A stretch of 64,000 nucleotides of DNA from Olleya aquimaris (lineage in GTDB: Bacteria; Bacteroidota; Bacteroidia; Flavobacteriales; Flavobacteriaceae): NCBI RefSeq assembly GCF_003259525.1, contig NZ_QLLO01000005.1, positions 1 to 64,000 of the forward strand, written 5' to 3'. The position numbers and the translations under genes were made by a program. Of this stretch, positions 39,648 to 47,445 are shown piece after piece; positions within the stretch are counted from its first letter, which is position 1, and each line of letters opens with the position of its first letter. The notes beneath the pieces were generated by a model. The model had not been told where the DNA came from. It saw only the letters and a program-made list of their open reading frames with translations, and did no database searches.

Positions 39648-40340
39648 TTATAAATATTTTTTAATGTCTAATAAGTGGTCTATTACTTTAATTTCTGGCT
39701 GTACTTCTGCTTTATGATAATTAAAACAAATAGCATCCAAGCCTATGTTTAAAGCACCTAATATATCTGCCTCGTAATTATCACCAATCATGATACTGTT
39801 TTGTGTTTTTGCATTAGCTGTTTCTAAAGCAAAATTAAATATTTTAGGATTTGGTTTTTTAACTCCAGCAGACTCTGCACTAGTCACAGTTTCAAAATAA
39901 TGATCTAGTTTAGAAACTTTAAGTTTACTGCTTTGTGCTTCAATAAAACCATTGGTAATAATATGCAATTTATATTTAGTTTTTAAATACTCTAGTATCT
40001 CAAAAGTGCCATCATACACATGATTAAAGCTAGTTAGATAATTTATATAATCTTCAGAAAGCAGATAAATTAATTCGTCTTCAACCTTAAATTGTAATGC
40101 ATCAAAGGTTTCTTTAAGTCTGTTATAACGCAAATTATCTTTGGTAACCTTTTCGTCTCTATATAACTTCCAATATTTTAAATTAATTGGTTCATAACAG
40201 CTTAAAAAGTCACTTAAATTGGTATTTACTTTATGCTTTTTAAATATATGCTCAAAAGTCAACGCAGAATTCTTATCAAAATCCCACAATGTGTGATCCA
40301 AATCAAAAAAAACATGTTCTATTTTATTTAGTTTTAGCAT
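39648..40340 (-). CDS. yjjG: HAD-superfamily phosphatase, YjjG type (pyrimidine nucleotidase)
   Basis: 230 residues. The HAD motif I is FFDLDHTLWDF with nucleophile Asp13 and acid Asp15. Motif II is in HIITNGF, motif III Lys in AGVKKPNPKIF and motif IV GDNYEADILGALNIG. The alpha-helical cap after motif I fits the YjjG subgroup, which dephosphorylates nucleoside monophosphates including non-canonical pyrimidines ('house-cleaning'). The first 17 bases overlap the upstream deacetylase gene, so translation is probably coupled. Confidence 0.85.
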   Translation of the reverse strand: MLKLNKIEHVFFDLDHTLWDFDKNSALTFEHIFKKHKVNTNLSDFLSCYEPINLKYWKLYRDEKVTKDNLRYNRLKETFDALQFKVEDELIYLLSEDYINYLTSFNHVYDGTFEILEYLKTKYKLHIITNGFIEAQSSKLKVSKLDHYFETVTSAESAGVKKPNPKIFNFALETANAKTQNSIMIGDNYEADILGALNIGLDAICFNYHKAEVQPEIKVIDHLLDIKKYL

Positions 40341-41622
40341 CTAAAATAGTATTAAATAGGGTTTTAAAATGTTTCCAACGCTCGTGTTTACTAAAGGTGT
40401 AATTATGAAACACAGGTACAAACGTCCCGTTTACATTTTTAATGTTTCTAATTATTTTTTTTAATATTTCTTGTTTATCTAATAAGGATTGGTACTTTAA
40501 AAAAGCAAAGTCTAAAGCGTGGTAAGGTACTATTTTTAAAGGTGTTTGCGTTTCAAAATCCAAGTCATAAAACAAAAAAGGCGTACAGGTTCCTGCTCTA
40601 AAACCTAAATGGTTAACATAACCCATAGTATAATCTTCAGGGATTTCTAACTCGACTAAATTACGATATGACTCGGGTAAATTTACCTTAGAAAACGATT
40701 GCCTTGACCCTACAATAGAATTGTTAATAATGGCTTCCATCCTATTTTTTTCTTCTTTTAACAGTTCTACATTAGTTAAAGCAAAAAACGAAGACTTAAT
40801 ACCAACTTGGCAGTAATCTGCAATATGTTTAATTAGGGAAACAAATTTTTCTTTTTGAGGATTTATATTTTTATCATAAGTCGAGAAATCGCCAACTGAA
40901 AAGAAAAACACAAACTTAAATTTTGAAGATTTTTGCTTATTAATAATGTATTTATAGGTATCAAAAGGATCACGTTTAAATCCCATTAATACAGAATATC
41001 TTTCATACAATCTTCTAAACTTAAATGTAAATAAATCTTTAGTAGTCCCACCAAATGTCCGCATGATACCTTTTAACTTATACTCGTATGCAACAGGTAC
41101 ATCAATAACAGGTTTGACTGTATAATTTTGTTTAGGAAACTTAAAATCAGGATAATTGTCTTGCAATATAGCTTTAAACTTGTAAGCCCAAATATCTACT
41201 ACAGGTTGGTCTAAAAACTGGTTTTTAAAGGCTAAACTTTCTTGAGCTGTAAAGCGTCCATATTCATCTTTTACATGAGGTAAGTATTCTTCATACCGAC
41301 TAATTAAGTAAAACGTAGCAGCAAAAATATCAAACGGAAGTGCACTTTTTTCACCTGTTGTAAAAAAGCATTTGGTCTCTTCCCAAGGTAATACGTGGAT
41401 GTCTAAATCTGACAAACCTTGTTCAAAAAGCAACTCGTTACTACGCACAAAAACTTCGTTACTTAAAGGTTGTCTAGTATATGACATCTTTAAGCTGTCA
41501 TGTGCTATAAACTCTTCAATAGTTGTTGTAAAATGGACTGGAATACCCAAAATTCTGGTACAAATTTGTTTAAAAACATATTTGACTCTGGGTGTAATTT
41601 TATGAGTATAAACTAAAAGCAT
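40324..41622 (-). CDS. Polysaccharide-deacetylase-like protein with DUF7033-type N-terminus
   Basis: 432 residues, no signal peptide. The N-terminal part (about 1-110; LLVYTHKITPRVKYVFKQIC, PLSNEVFVRSNELLF) looks like the domain found before polysaccharide-deacetylase modules in Bacteroidota. The C-terminal part (about 220-430) has the divergent NodB-like barrel: FKFVFFFSVGDFSTYDKN, GIKSSFFALTNVELLKEEKN, NSIVGSRQSFSKVNLPESYR, and FVPVFHNYTFSKHERWKHFK near the end. The usual metal-binding Asp/His residues are not obvious, so activity is uncertain. It could act on envelope glycans. It overlaps yjjG. Confidence 0.7.
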   Translation of the reverse strand: MLLVYTHKITPRVKYVFKQICTRILGIPVHFTTTIEEFIAHDSLKMSYTRQPLSNEVFVRSNELLFEQGLSDLDIHVLPWEETKCFFTTGEKSALPFDIFAATFYLISRYEEYLPHVKDEYGRFTAQESLAFKNQFLDQPVVDIWAYKFKAILQDNYPDFKFPKQNYTVKPVIDVPVAYEYKLKGIMRTFGGTTKDLFTFKFRRLYERYSVLMGFKRDPFDTYKYIINKQKSSKFKFVFFFSVGDFSTYDKNINPQKEKFVSLIKHIADYCQVGIKSSFFALTNVELLKEEKNRMEAIINNSIVGSRQSFSKVNLPESYRNLVELEIPEDYTMGYVNHLGFRAGTCTPFLFYDLDFETQTPLKIVPYHALDFAFLKYQSLLDKQEILKKIIRNIKNVNGTFVPVFHNYTFSKHERWKHFKTLFNTILDAKTK

Positions 41623-41722
41623 AAACTATTGTAAATTCCAAAGCTTAAAAGTACCAAATTCAAACCCCTTACTCAACTTTTATTAAATCTTTTGAAATTT
41701 TGTTTTTAGAATTTTAAGATTT

Positions 41723-42421
41723 TTACAACAGAGATTCATCTGCAAAGCTAAAATAACTTTGTTCGGTAACTATTAAATGGTCCAATACTTTCAGGTCTAA
41801 ACTTTGCGCTGCTGTCTTTAATTTTAAAGTCACGTCTTTATCTGCTTGACTTGGTTTTAAAGTGCCTGATGGATGATTGTGTGCTAAAATTAGTCCTACT
41901 GCTCCAACCTCTAAAGCGGTTTTTAACACCAAACGTGTATCTACTAAAGTACCTGTAATTCCGCCTTTACTTAATTGATTTTTATGAATCACTTTGTTTG
42001 AATTATTTAAATAAATAATCCAAAATTCTTCGTGAGGAAGTTCTCCAATTATAGGTTGCATCAGCTCGAAAACAGACTTACTAGACGTAATTTTCTTTTT
42101 TTGAAGTGCCTCTTCTCCTCTGCGTCGTCGCCCTAATTCTAAAGCAGCTATTATGGTTATGGCTTTAGCTTCACCTATCCCTTTAAACTGCATTAATTGC
42201 TTGATGGTTAGTTTACCTAGTTCGGTTAAATTATTATCTGTTGTTGCTAAAATGCGTTTACATAAAGCCACTGCGCTTTCTTCTCTGTTTCCAGAACCTA
42301 TTAAAATTGCAACTAATTCGGCATCACTTAGAGCTGCTTTTCCTTTATATAACAGTTTTTCACGAGGTTGATCATCTTGTGACCAATTTTTAATTGAAAA
42401 TGAAGTATTTTTATCAGACAT
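41723..42421 (-). CDS. radC: RadC-family protein (JAB/MPN domain)
   Basis: 232 residues. An N-terminal helix-hairpin-helix part (LMQFKGIGEAKAITIIAALE) is followed by a metalloprotease-like JAB domain with the zinc motif AHNHPSGTLKPSQAD and upstream Glu. Once thought to be a DNA repair factor; its true role is unsettled. Complete chromosomal form, not a plasmid-type short copy. It is divergent from the DUF1569 gene, with 37 bases between the starts. Confidence 0.92.
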   Translation of the reverse strand: MSDKNTSFSIKNWSQDDQPREKLLYKGKAALSDAELVAILIGSGNREESAVALCKRILATTDNNLTELGKLTIKQLMQFKGIGEAKAITIIAALELGRRRRGEEALQKKKITSSKSVFELMQPIIGELPHEEFWIIYLNNSNKVIHKNQLSKGGITGTLVDTRLVLKTALEVGAVGLILAHNHPSGTLKPSQADKDVTLKLKTAAQSLDLKVLDHLIVTEQSYFSFADESLL

Positions 42422-42458
42422 TTTATAAATCTACATATTTTTTTTAATACTTTTTAAA

Positions 42459-42902
42459 ATGAAATCTTTATTTGAAACTGAAGCTTATAACCAGATTAAA
42501 CACCGTTTAAATCAATTTGATGAATCCTCTCAACCAACTTGGGGAAAAATGACGGTTGGCCAAATGGCACATCACTGTCAAGTCGCTTTAAACATTGCTT
42601 TACAAAAAGAAGATTATGGTTTAAAACCTAATTGGCTAATTAATTTTTTGTTTAAAAAATCCATGTATAACGACAAACTATGGAAGCCTAATATGCCTAC
42701 AGCAAGAGCCTTTAAAGTTTCCCAAGACAAAGATTTTATTACAGAAAAACAGGTGTTAGAAAACTTAATTGATGCTTTTTACCAACAAAAAGACAAAGAG
42801 GATTGGCACGATCATCCATCTTTTGGTAAACTAACAAAAGAACAATGGGGACAAATGCAATACAAACATTTAGATCATCATTTAAGACAATTTGGAGTAT
42901 AA
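42459..42902 (+). CDS. DUF1569 / DinB-like domain protein
   Basis: 147 residues, cytoplasmic. A four-helix-bundle pattern with KMTVGQMAHHCQVALNIAL (33-51), and HHLRQFGV at the C-terminus, resembles DUF1569 and DinB-like proteins, whose His residues bind a metal. Exact activity unknown. It is followed after 6 bases by a PaiB-like flavoprotein, suggesting a two-gene operon. Confidence 0.8.
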   Translation: MKSLFETEAYNQIKHRLNQFDESSQPTWGKMTVGQMAHHCQVALNIALQKEDYGLKPNWLINFLFKKSMYNDKLWKPNMPTARAFKVSQDKDFITEKQVLENLIDAFYQQKDKEDWHDHPSFGKLTKEQWGQMQYKHLDHHLRQFGV

Positions 42903-42908
42903 TTAATT

Positions 42909-43505
42909 ATGAAATATCCTCCTAAACACCATCAAGACAACGATAAACTTCACCTAATTGAAGTTATTAAAACATATCCTTTAGCCACAATTATTTCGGT
43001 AAAAGACAACGCTCCATTGGTCACACATTTACCGCTTATTTATCGCGAAACTGACGGAAAACTTATTGGACACATAGACATTTACAATCCGCAGACCAAG
43101 TTGTTACAAGACAATAACGATATTACCATTATCTTTTATGGTCCACAATGTTACATCTCGCCAAGTGTGTATACCACCACACAATTACCAACTTGGAATT
43201 ACATTCGTGTACACCTTACAGGAACCGTTACTAAAATTGAAAGTGATAAAGCTTTAAAACAAAGCCTGATTACTATGACTGAGTTTTTAGAAGCTCCAGA
43301 CCATAAGTATGTTTTAGAACCTGACAACCCAAGATTAGATGCTAACCTTAGCTATATCAAGATGTTTGAAATTACTATTAACACTTGGGAAGGCAAATTT
43401 AAACTCTCTCAAGACAAACATCCAAGAGATACAGAACAAGCAAGAAATGAGTTATTGCGTGCCAATCAAGAAAGTGTTAAAGCGTTTTTGGATACCATTT
43501 TTTAA
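42909..43505 (+). CDS. FMN-binding split-barrel protein, PaiB family
   Basis: 198 residues. It resembles PaiB of Bacillus, named a transcriptional regulator of protease genes, but the fold is an FMN-binding split barrel related to pyridoxamine oxidases. PLVTHLPLIYRETDGKLIGH, HIDIYNPQTKLL, FYGPQCYISPSVY and PTWNYIRVHLTGTV are the family signatures. No DNA-binding domain is evident, so the regulatory role should be treated with caution. It follows the DUF1569 gene in the same direction. Confidence 0.85.
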   Translation: MKYPPKHHQDNDKLHLIEVIKTYPLATIISVKDNAPLVTHLPLIYRETDGKLIGHIDIYNPQTKLLQDNNDITIIFYGPQCYISPSVYTTTQLPTWNYIRVHLTGTVTKIESDKALKQSLITMTEFLEAPDHKYVLEPDNPRLDANLSYIKMFEITINTWEGKFKLSQDKHPRDTEQARNELLRANQESVKAFLDTIF

Positions 43506-43562
43506 AGCTTTAAAATGAATACAGCCTAAGTTAAAAGATGATTTTTAACACAGAAGAATAGT

Positions 43563-43674
43563 CTTTGACAAGCTCAGACTGACAGTATCAATTATTTTGA
43601 CATTAGTTAAAAGAAACACTAAATTAGTTACCATTACAATTATTAAAACAAATGTCATACTGAATCTGTCGAAG
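43563..43674. repeat. Inverted-repeat element (REP/MITE-like)
   Basis: Two 22-base arms, 43563-43584 (CTTTGACAAGCTCAGACTGACA) is the left one and 43653-43674 the right, match in 16 of 22 positions as inverted copies with 68 AT-rich bases between them. The CTTGTCGAAG-type arm sequence is, as far as I recall, frequent as an intergenic repeat in flavobacteria. A third, shorter copy lies at 44163-44177. No transposase is present. Confidence 0.45.
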
Positions 43675-43733
43675 TATTTCTCTAAATGAAGAAAACACTT
43701 CTACTATGTTCGTGTGACAAAACACTTAAAACC

Positions 43734-44099
43734 ATGGACATACTTCTAAAAATAATCATTGGTATTGTAGCAGCACTCCACCTTTATTTTTTATATTTTG
43801 AAATGTTTGCTTGGGAAACCATTGGACGTAAAACCTTTAAAAGTTTACCTAAAGACCTATTTAAACCAACCAAAGGTATGGCTGCTAATCAAGGATTATA
43901 CAATGGGTTTTTAGCTGCTGGATTAATTTGGACCTATTTTATCACTGATACCGAATGGCAAAACAATATTACGTTATTCTTTTTGGGTTGTGTTGCTATT
44001 GCTGGTATATATGGTGCATTAAGTGTCTCTAAAAAAATATTTTTTGTACAAGCGGTTCCTGCTTTGATTGGGATTGGGTTAGTGTTGTTGAATAACTAG
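43734..44099 (+). CDS. DUF1304 small membrane protein
   Basis: 121 residues from MDILLKIIIGIVAALHLYFL. A start 16 codons upstream exists, but its extra residues (MKKTLLLCSCDKTLKT) do not look like the family and begin inside the repeat-rich spacer. Four membrane helices with the conserved EMFAWETIGRKTF and AANQGLYNGFLAAGLIW motifs of DUF1304. Function unknown in the family. It is a single gene between a repeat element and the cassette-like unit. Confidence 0.85.
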   Translation: MDILLKIIIGIVAALHLYFLYFEMFAWETIGRKTFKSLPKDLFKPTKGMAANQGLYNGFLAAGLIWTYFITDTEWQNNITLFFLGCVAIAGIYGALSVSKKIFFVQAVPALIGIGLVLLNN

Positions 44100-44135
44100 T
44101 TGCATTTGACTTTGTTATTTTTTTCAACTAACTTC

Positions 44136-44210
44136 GTTTAACAACTGATATAAACACTAGTACTAAGCTTGTCAAACTATTGAAACGTTTTCATATCATA
44201 TAAGTTGGCA
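44136..44210 (+). other. attC-like element preceding the second cassette-like unit
   Basis: Begins GTTTAAC (44136-44142, fits RYYYAAC) and ends GTTGGCA (44204-44210, near GTTRRRY). Inner arms TGATATAAAC (44146-44155) and GTTTTCATATCA (44187-44198) pair with bulges. Its left core GTTTAAC is complementary to GTTAAAC at 44816-44822, the core that follows the next gene, as expected if that gene had been inserted into this site. Confidence 0.35.
44163..44177. repeat. Partial third copy of the REP-like arm
   Basis: CTAAGCTTGTCAAAC matches the reverse complement of the left arm at 43563 in 13 of 15 bases. It lies in the loop of the attC-like element 44136-44210. Confidence 0.35.
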
Positions 44211-44215
44211 ATAAT

Positions 44216-44755
44216 ATGAGATTCGAAGGTAAAATATATATTCCAAACAAAAGTTTTTTGAATTTAAGTGATTCTCAAAAATGGTATTGGAGCGGACTTA
44301 TTTTACTTATAATTTTCTGTTTTTTAGCAATTGTAAATCAAGACAATTGGAAAAATGACCTTCTTGACACTATTTTTAAAGTTTGCTGTTTTATCTCTCT
44401 TGGAATATTTGCACTCGGAAAATTAGGAGCAATTGGTTCTTCAGAAAAACTAAACGGAAAGCTAGATGGAACAATTAAAATAAATACTGAATTTATTGAA
44501 ATCAAATCTGAACGCTATAATATTAAAGATATTAAAATGCTAAATTTAACCTTAAAAGATTTTTGGGATAAATATGAGCATCCTGGACCCAACTATGTTG
44601 GACCTTGGTATATGGCTGGAATTAATAATAAAATTGAGTTCAAGTATTTAAATAAAAACGTTTCAACTCAATTTAGAATTGATTTAGAAGAGGATTTCAT
44701 TAATTTGAAGAACATTAAAAAAGAATTAAAAAACACTATTGACAACAATGTATAA
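44216..44755 (+). CDS. Hypothetical membrane protein in a cassette-like unit
   Basis: 179 residues, not recognised. Two hydrophobic helices lie at about 27-43 (YWSGLILLIIFCFLAI) and 52-72, followed by a soluble part of about 100 residues with a beta-rich pattern (DGTIKINTEFIEIKSERYNI), which might be a PH-like domain. The ATG is 5 bases after the GTTGGCA core. The last residues and the TAA stop are encoded inside the attC-like hairpin that follows, as in the gene at 26-562. It lies alone between DUF1304 and mpl and is not in an operon with either. Confidence 0.7.
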   Translation: MRFEGKIYIPNKSFLNLSDSQKWYWSGLILLIIFCFLAIVNQDNWKNDLLDTIFKVCCFISLGIFALGKLGAIGSSEKLNGKLDGTIKINTEFIEIKSERYNIKDIKMLNLTLKDFWDKYEHPGPNYVGPWYMAGINNKIEFKYLNKNVSTQFRIDLEEDFINLKNIKKELKNTIDNNV

Positions 44756-44822
44756 CCTGTGCTAAACCGAAAATAATTACTAATTTAAACCGTAACTGAC
44801 GGTTATACCAAACACGTTAAAC
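44739..44822 (+). other. attC-like recombination site or structured repeat, about 84 bases
   Basis: Left core around TTGACAAC (ATTGACAAC, 44738-44746, is 8 of 9 complementary to GTTGGCAAT at 44204-44212). Right core GTTAAAC (44816-44822) fits GTTRRRY exactly. Stem arms TATAACC and GGTTATA face each other. The 3' end ATACCAAACACGTTAAACGA is nearly the same as that of the element ending at 677. Its end is 5 bases from the mpl stop. Confidence 0.5.
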
Positions 44823-44826
44823 GACA

Positions 44827-46182
44827 TTACCCAATTAACCCTTTTACCTCATCAAAATCCAATCCTCCATAATTTCCACTACTCATTAACAACAAGGCTT
44901 TGTTATCAAAATTTTGAGAGAATAAATAATTTTTAAAATCGTCTGGATTGGTATAAATAATTAAGTCGTCGCGTTCAAACGCAGTCGCAATTTGCTCGTG
45001 TGTGACTTCTTCCAATTTTTTAATTTCTACTGCATGTGGACTGTAAAATACCACTGCAACATCTGCAGCATCTAATGCGCCTTTATATTCTTTTAAAAAC
45101 TCTGCATTTAAGCTACTGTAAGTGTGTAACTCTAAGCAAGCAACTAACGTACGGTTTTCGTATTGCTCTTTAACTGCTTTGGTAGTGGCTTCTACTTTAC
45201 TTGGCGAATGCGCAAAATCTTTATAGGCGACACTGGTTTTGCTTTCGGCAATTTTCTCTAGACGTTTGCTGGCGCCTTTAAAAGTTGAGATGGCTTCATA
45301 AAAATCGTCTTCATCAATTCCCATATGTTGACAGATCCACTTTGCTCCTGCTAAATTGTTTAGATTATGTTTTCCAAAAACCTCTATTGGCATTGGTCCT
45401 TCTGGTGTTTCTAAAAGGGTTTCGCCATCTTCTACAGTATAGTCTGGTGTGTGGTAGGCAATTTTACGTATTGGATTTTCGGACGCTTCTACTACGCGTT
45501 TTACCTCAGGATCTTCTTCGTTATAATTTATACTCCCACCTTTTACAATGCTATCTACAAAAATGCTAAACTGCTCCACATAATTTTCATAGGTTGGAAA
45601 GACGTTAATATGGTCCCAAGCAATTCCGCTTAACAAGGCTATATTAGGTTTGTATAAATGAAATTTTGGTCGTCTGTCAATCGGACTACTTAGATACTCG
45701 TCACCTTCTAAAACAATAAAATCGTTGTCTTCGGTTAGCTTAACCATTACATCAAAGCCTTCTAATTGAGCGCCAACCATATAATCGACGTCTTTTTCAT
45801 GATAATGCATCACGTGCAAAATCATAGAGGTAATAGTTGTTTTACCATGACTTCCACCAATAACTACTCTGGTTTTGTGTTTGGATTGCTCGTATAAAAA
45901 TTCTGGATAGCTATATATTTTTAAGCCTAATTCTTGCGCTTTTAACAACTCTGGATTGTCTGCTTTAGCATGCATACCAAGTACAATTGCATCTAAACTA
46001 TTGGTTATTTTTTCTGGAAACCAACCAAACGTTTCTGGTAATAATCCTTTGGCTTGTAAACGCGATTTTGAGGGTTCAAAAATGGTATCGTCGCTTCCTG
46101 TAACCTGATATCCTTTATTGTGTAATGCTAATGCTAAGTTGTGCATGGCACTTCCACCAATAGCTATAAAATGTACTTTCAT
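44827..46182 (-). CDS. mpl: UDP-N-acetylmuramate:L-alanyl-gamma-D-glutamyl-meso-diaminopimelate ligase (Mpl), Mur ligase family
   Basis: 451 residues. It joins recycled murein tripeptide to UDP-MurNAc in the cytoplasm. Rossmann N-terminus MKVHFIAIGGSAMHNLALAL, P-loop GGSHGKTTITS (GSHGKTT at 110-116), VLEGDEYLSSPIDRRPKFHL and the C-terminal domain YKDFAHSPSKVEATTKAVKE match the Mpl branch; the DEYLS motif separates it from MurC. It is probably transcribed alone from a TATCTTTG box at 46205-46212. The cassette-like unit abuts its 3' end. Confidence 0.9.
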   Translation of the reverse strand: MKVHFIAIGGSAMHNLALALHNKGYQVTGSDDTIFEPSKSRLQAKGLLPETFGWFPEKITNSLDAIVLGMHAKADNPELLKAQELGLKIYSYPEFLYEQSKHKTRVVIGGSHGKTTITSMILHVMHYHEKDVDYMVGAQLEGFDVMVKLTEDNDFIVLEGDEYLSSPIDRRPKFHLYKPNIALLSGIAWDHINVFPTYENYVEQFSIFVDSIVKGGSINYNEEDPEVKRVVEASENPIRKIAYHTPDYTVEDGETLLETPEGPMPIEVFGKHNLNNLAGAKWICQHMGIDEDDFYEAISTFKGASKRLEKIAESKTSVAYKDFAHSPSKVEATTKAVKEQYENRTLVACLELHTYSSLNAEFLKEYKGALDAADVAVVFYSPHAVEIKKLEEVTHEQIATAFERDDLIIYTNPDDFKNYLFSQNFDNKALLLMSSGNYGGLDFDEVKGLIG

Positions 46183-46204
46183 TATTCGTGTTTTGTAGAG
46201 TAAT

Positions 46205-46212
46205 CAAAGATA
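46205..46212 (-). promoter_or_regulatory. Candidate mpl promoter (-7 box)
   Basis: TATCTTTG on the minus strand, an exact TAnnTTTG match 22 bases before the mpl ATG. No good -33 TTG. Just upstream on that strand lies the CACTAATT direct repeat (about 46230-46245). Confidence 0.5.
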
Positions 46213-46325
46213 GTTTTTTGACACGAAATGCACTAATTTTCACTAATTAGTGTGTCATTATTTTATGAGGTAAACAAAGATTTGCAGCGTTTTCGCAACT
46301 GCAATCTGCGACTGAGTACTTAAAA

Positions 46326-47270
46326 CTAAAGCGTTTCTTTAAAGTCTTTAAACACCTCAATATCTGGCAACTCACTTATGGCTAAGTTAATATACTTAAG
46401 CGCATTAGTATTGTCGTTTCTATGTTTATAGATTTGTGCTAAACGGTAATTGGCCCAAGCTTTTGGGACACCATCTTTAGCAGAGTGATTTTGAATATAC
46501 ACTTTTAAGCATTGTTCGCCTTTATCTAATTGCACGTTATAATCTGCACACACTTTTCCTATTTGATAATGCAAACTGTTACGTTGATGCTTTATTTGTG
46601 CAGCTTCCATATTAGCAACTGCTTTGTCTGGCTGGTCTTCTTTTTTATATAATTCGGTTAACTTTTCATAACAGGTTAAAGAGCCTCCAACTTTAATCGC
46701 TTTTAAATAGTACTCTTCTGCTAATTCTGGTTCGTTATCATATTCATAAATATAACCTTTAGCTAAATAACCATCAACCTTAGATAGGTTTTCTAATTGG
46801 TTAGCATATTTAAGAGACGTTTTTTTACTGCCTCCAATAATACCTGGTAATTGCATATATAATTCTACCAAAGCCCAACGTGCTTCGATATGGTTTGGGT
46901 CTAATTCTGCAGCTTTTAAAAACGACGATTTTACATCTCCAATAATACCTAAAGCAGATATTTTACTAACCGATAAGGCTTTCATCCCTAAAGCACCACC
47001 TAATTTATAATGGTAGTTGGCGTTATTTGGTTTTGCTTCAACTAACTTTTTATATTCCTTAGCAGCTTCATCCCATTTTTTTTGGTGTCCATAGGCATCT
47101 CCCAACAATTCTATAGCTTCTAAATTATTGGAATTATTGTCCACAAACGACTTTAATTCTTTTTCAGCTTTGCTAAATTGTTTGCTCTCTAAAAACGTTT
47201 TTCCTTTTTGCACAGACGTTTGTGACATGACAAAAAAGGGAATGATTAAAACTAATAAAAATGATTTCAT
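46326..47270 (-). CDS. Tetratricopeptide-repeat protein, secreted or periplasmic
   Basis: 314 residues with a signal peptide (1-16, ending FFVMSQ). TPR helices follow over most of the length: AEKELKSFVDNNSNNLEAIE, GDAYGHQKKWDEAAKEYKKL, KPNNANYHYKLGGALGMKAL, ELAEEYYLKAIKVGG and YRLAQIYKHRNDNTNALKYI. Such proteins usually act as scaffolds; partner unknown. It is divergent from the alpha-2-macroglobulin gene (175 bases between starts), and a functional link to it is possible but unproven. Confidence 0.82.
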   Translation of the reverse strand: MKSFLLVLIIPFFVMSQTSVQKGKTFLESKQFSKAEKELKSFVDNNSNNLEAIELLGDAYGHQKKWDEAAKEYKKLVEAKPNNANYHYKLGGALGMKALSVSKISALGIIGDVKSSFLKAAELDPNHIEARWALVELYMQLPGIIGGSKKTSLKYANQLENLSKVDGYLAKGYIYEYDNEPELAEEYYLKAIKVGGSLTCYEKLTELYKKEDQPDKAVANMEAAQIKHQRNSLHYQIGKVCADYNVQLDKGEQCLKVYIQNHSAKDGVPKAWANYRLAQIYKHRNDNTNALKYINLAISELPDIEVFKDFKETL

Positions 47271-47289
47271 CTTAAATGTTAAAGGTTTA

Positions 47290-47297
47290 CAAAAATA
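47290..47297 (-). promoter_or_regulatory. Candidate promoter of the TPR gene (-7 box)
   Basis: TATTTTTG on the minus strand, exact TAnnTTTG, 19 bases before the TPR-protein ATG. The -33 region is not convincing. Confidence 0.45.
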
Positions 47298-47357
47298 GTA
47301 TTCTCTTGGTATTGTTTTTGATTTAAATGGTTAAATATTATTTAACTTTAAATCCAT

Positions 47358-47380
47358 AACGTTTCACTCATTGAAACGTT
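47358..47380. promoter_or_regulatory. Palindrome upstream of the alpha-2-macroglobulin gene
   Basis: AACGTTTCA-CTCAT-TGAAACGTT, a 9-bp inverted repeat about 65 bases before the ATG at 47446, in the spacer shared with the divergent TPR gene. It could be an operator for one or both genes. There is no T-run, so it is not a terminator. Confidence 0.35.
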
Positions 47381-47445
47381 TAGTTTACGCATTTATGCTT
47401 TAGTTGGATTTAAAACCTAAGTATATTGTTTAAAAAATTAATAAC

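Noticed and set aside
43506-43733. Upstream extension of DUF1304 from 43686
   Set aside because: The extra 16 residues begin next to a repeat and do not match the family; the ATG at 43734 is preferred.
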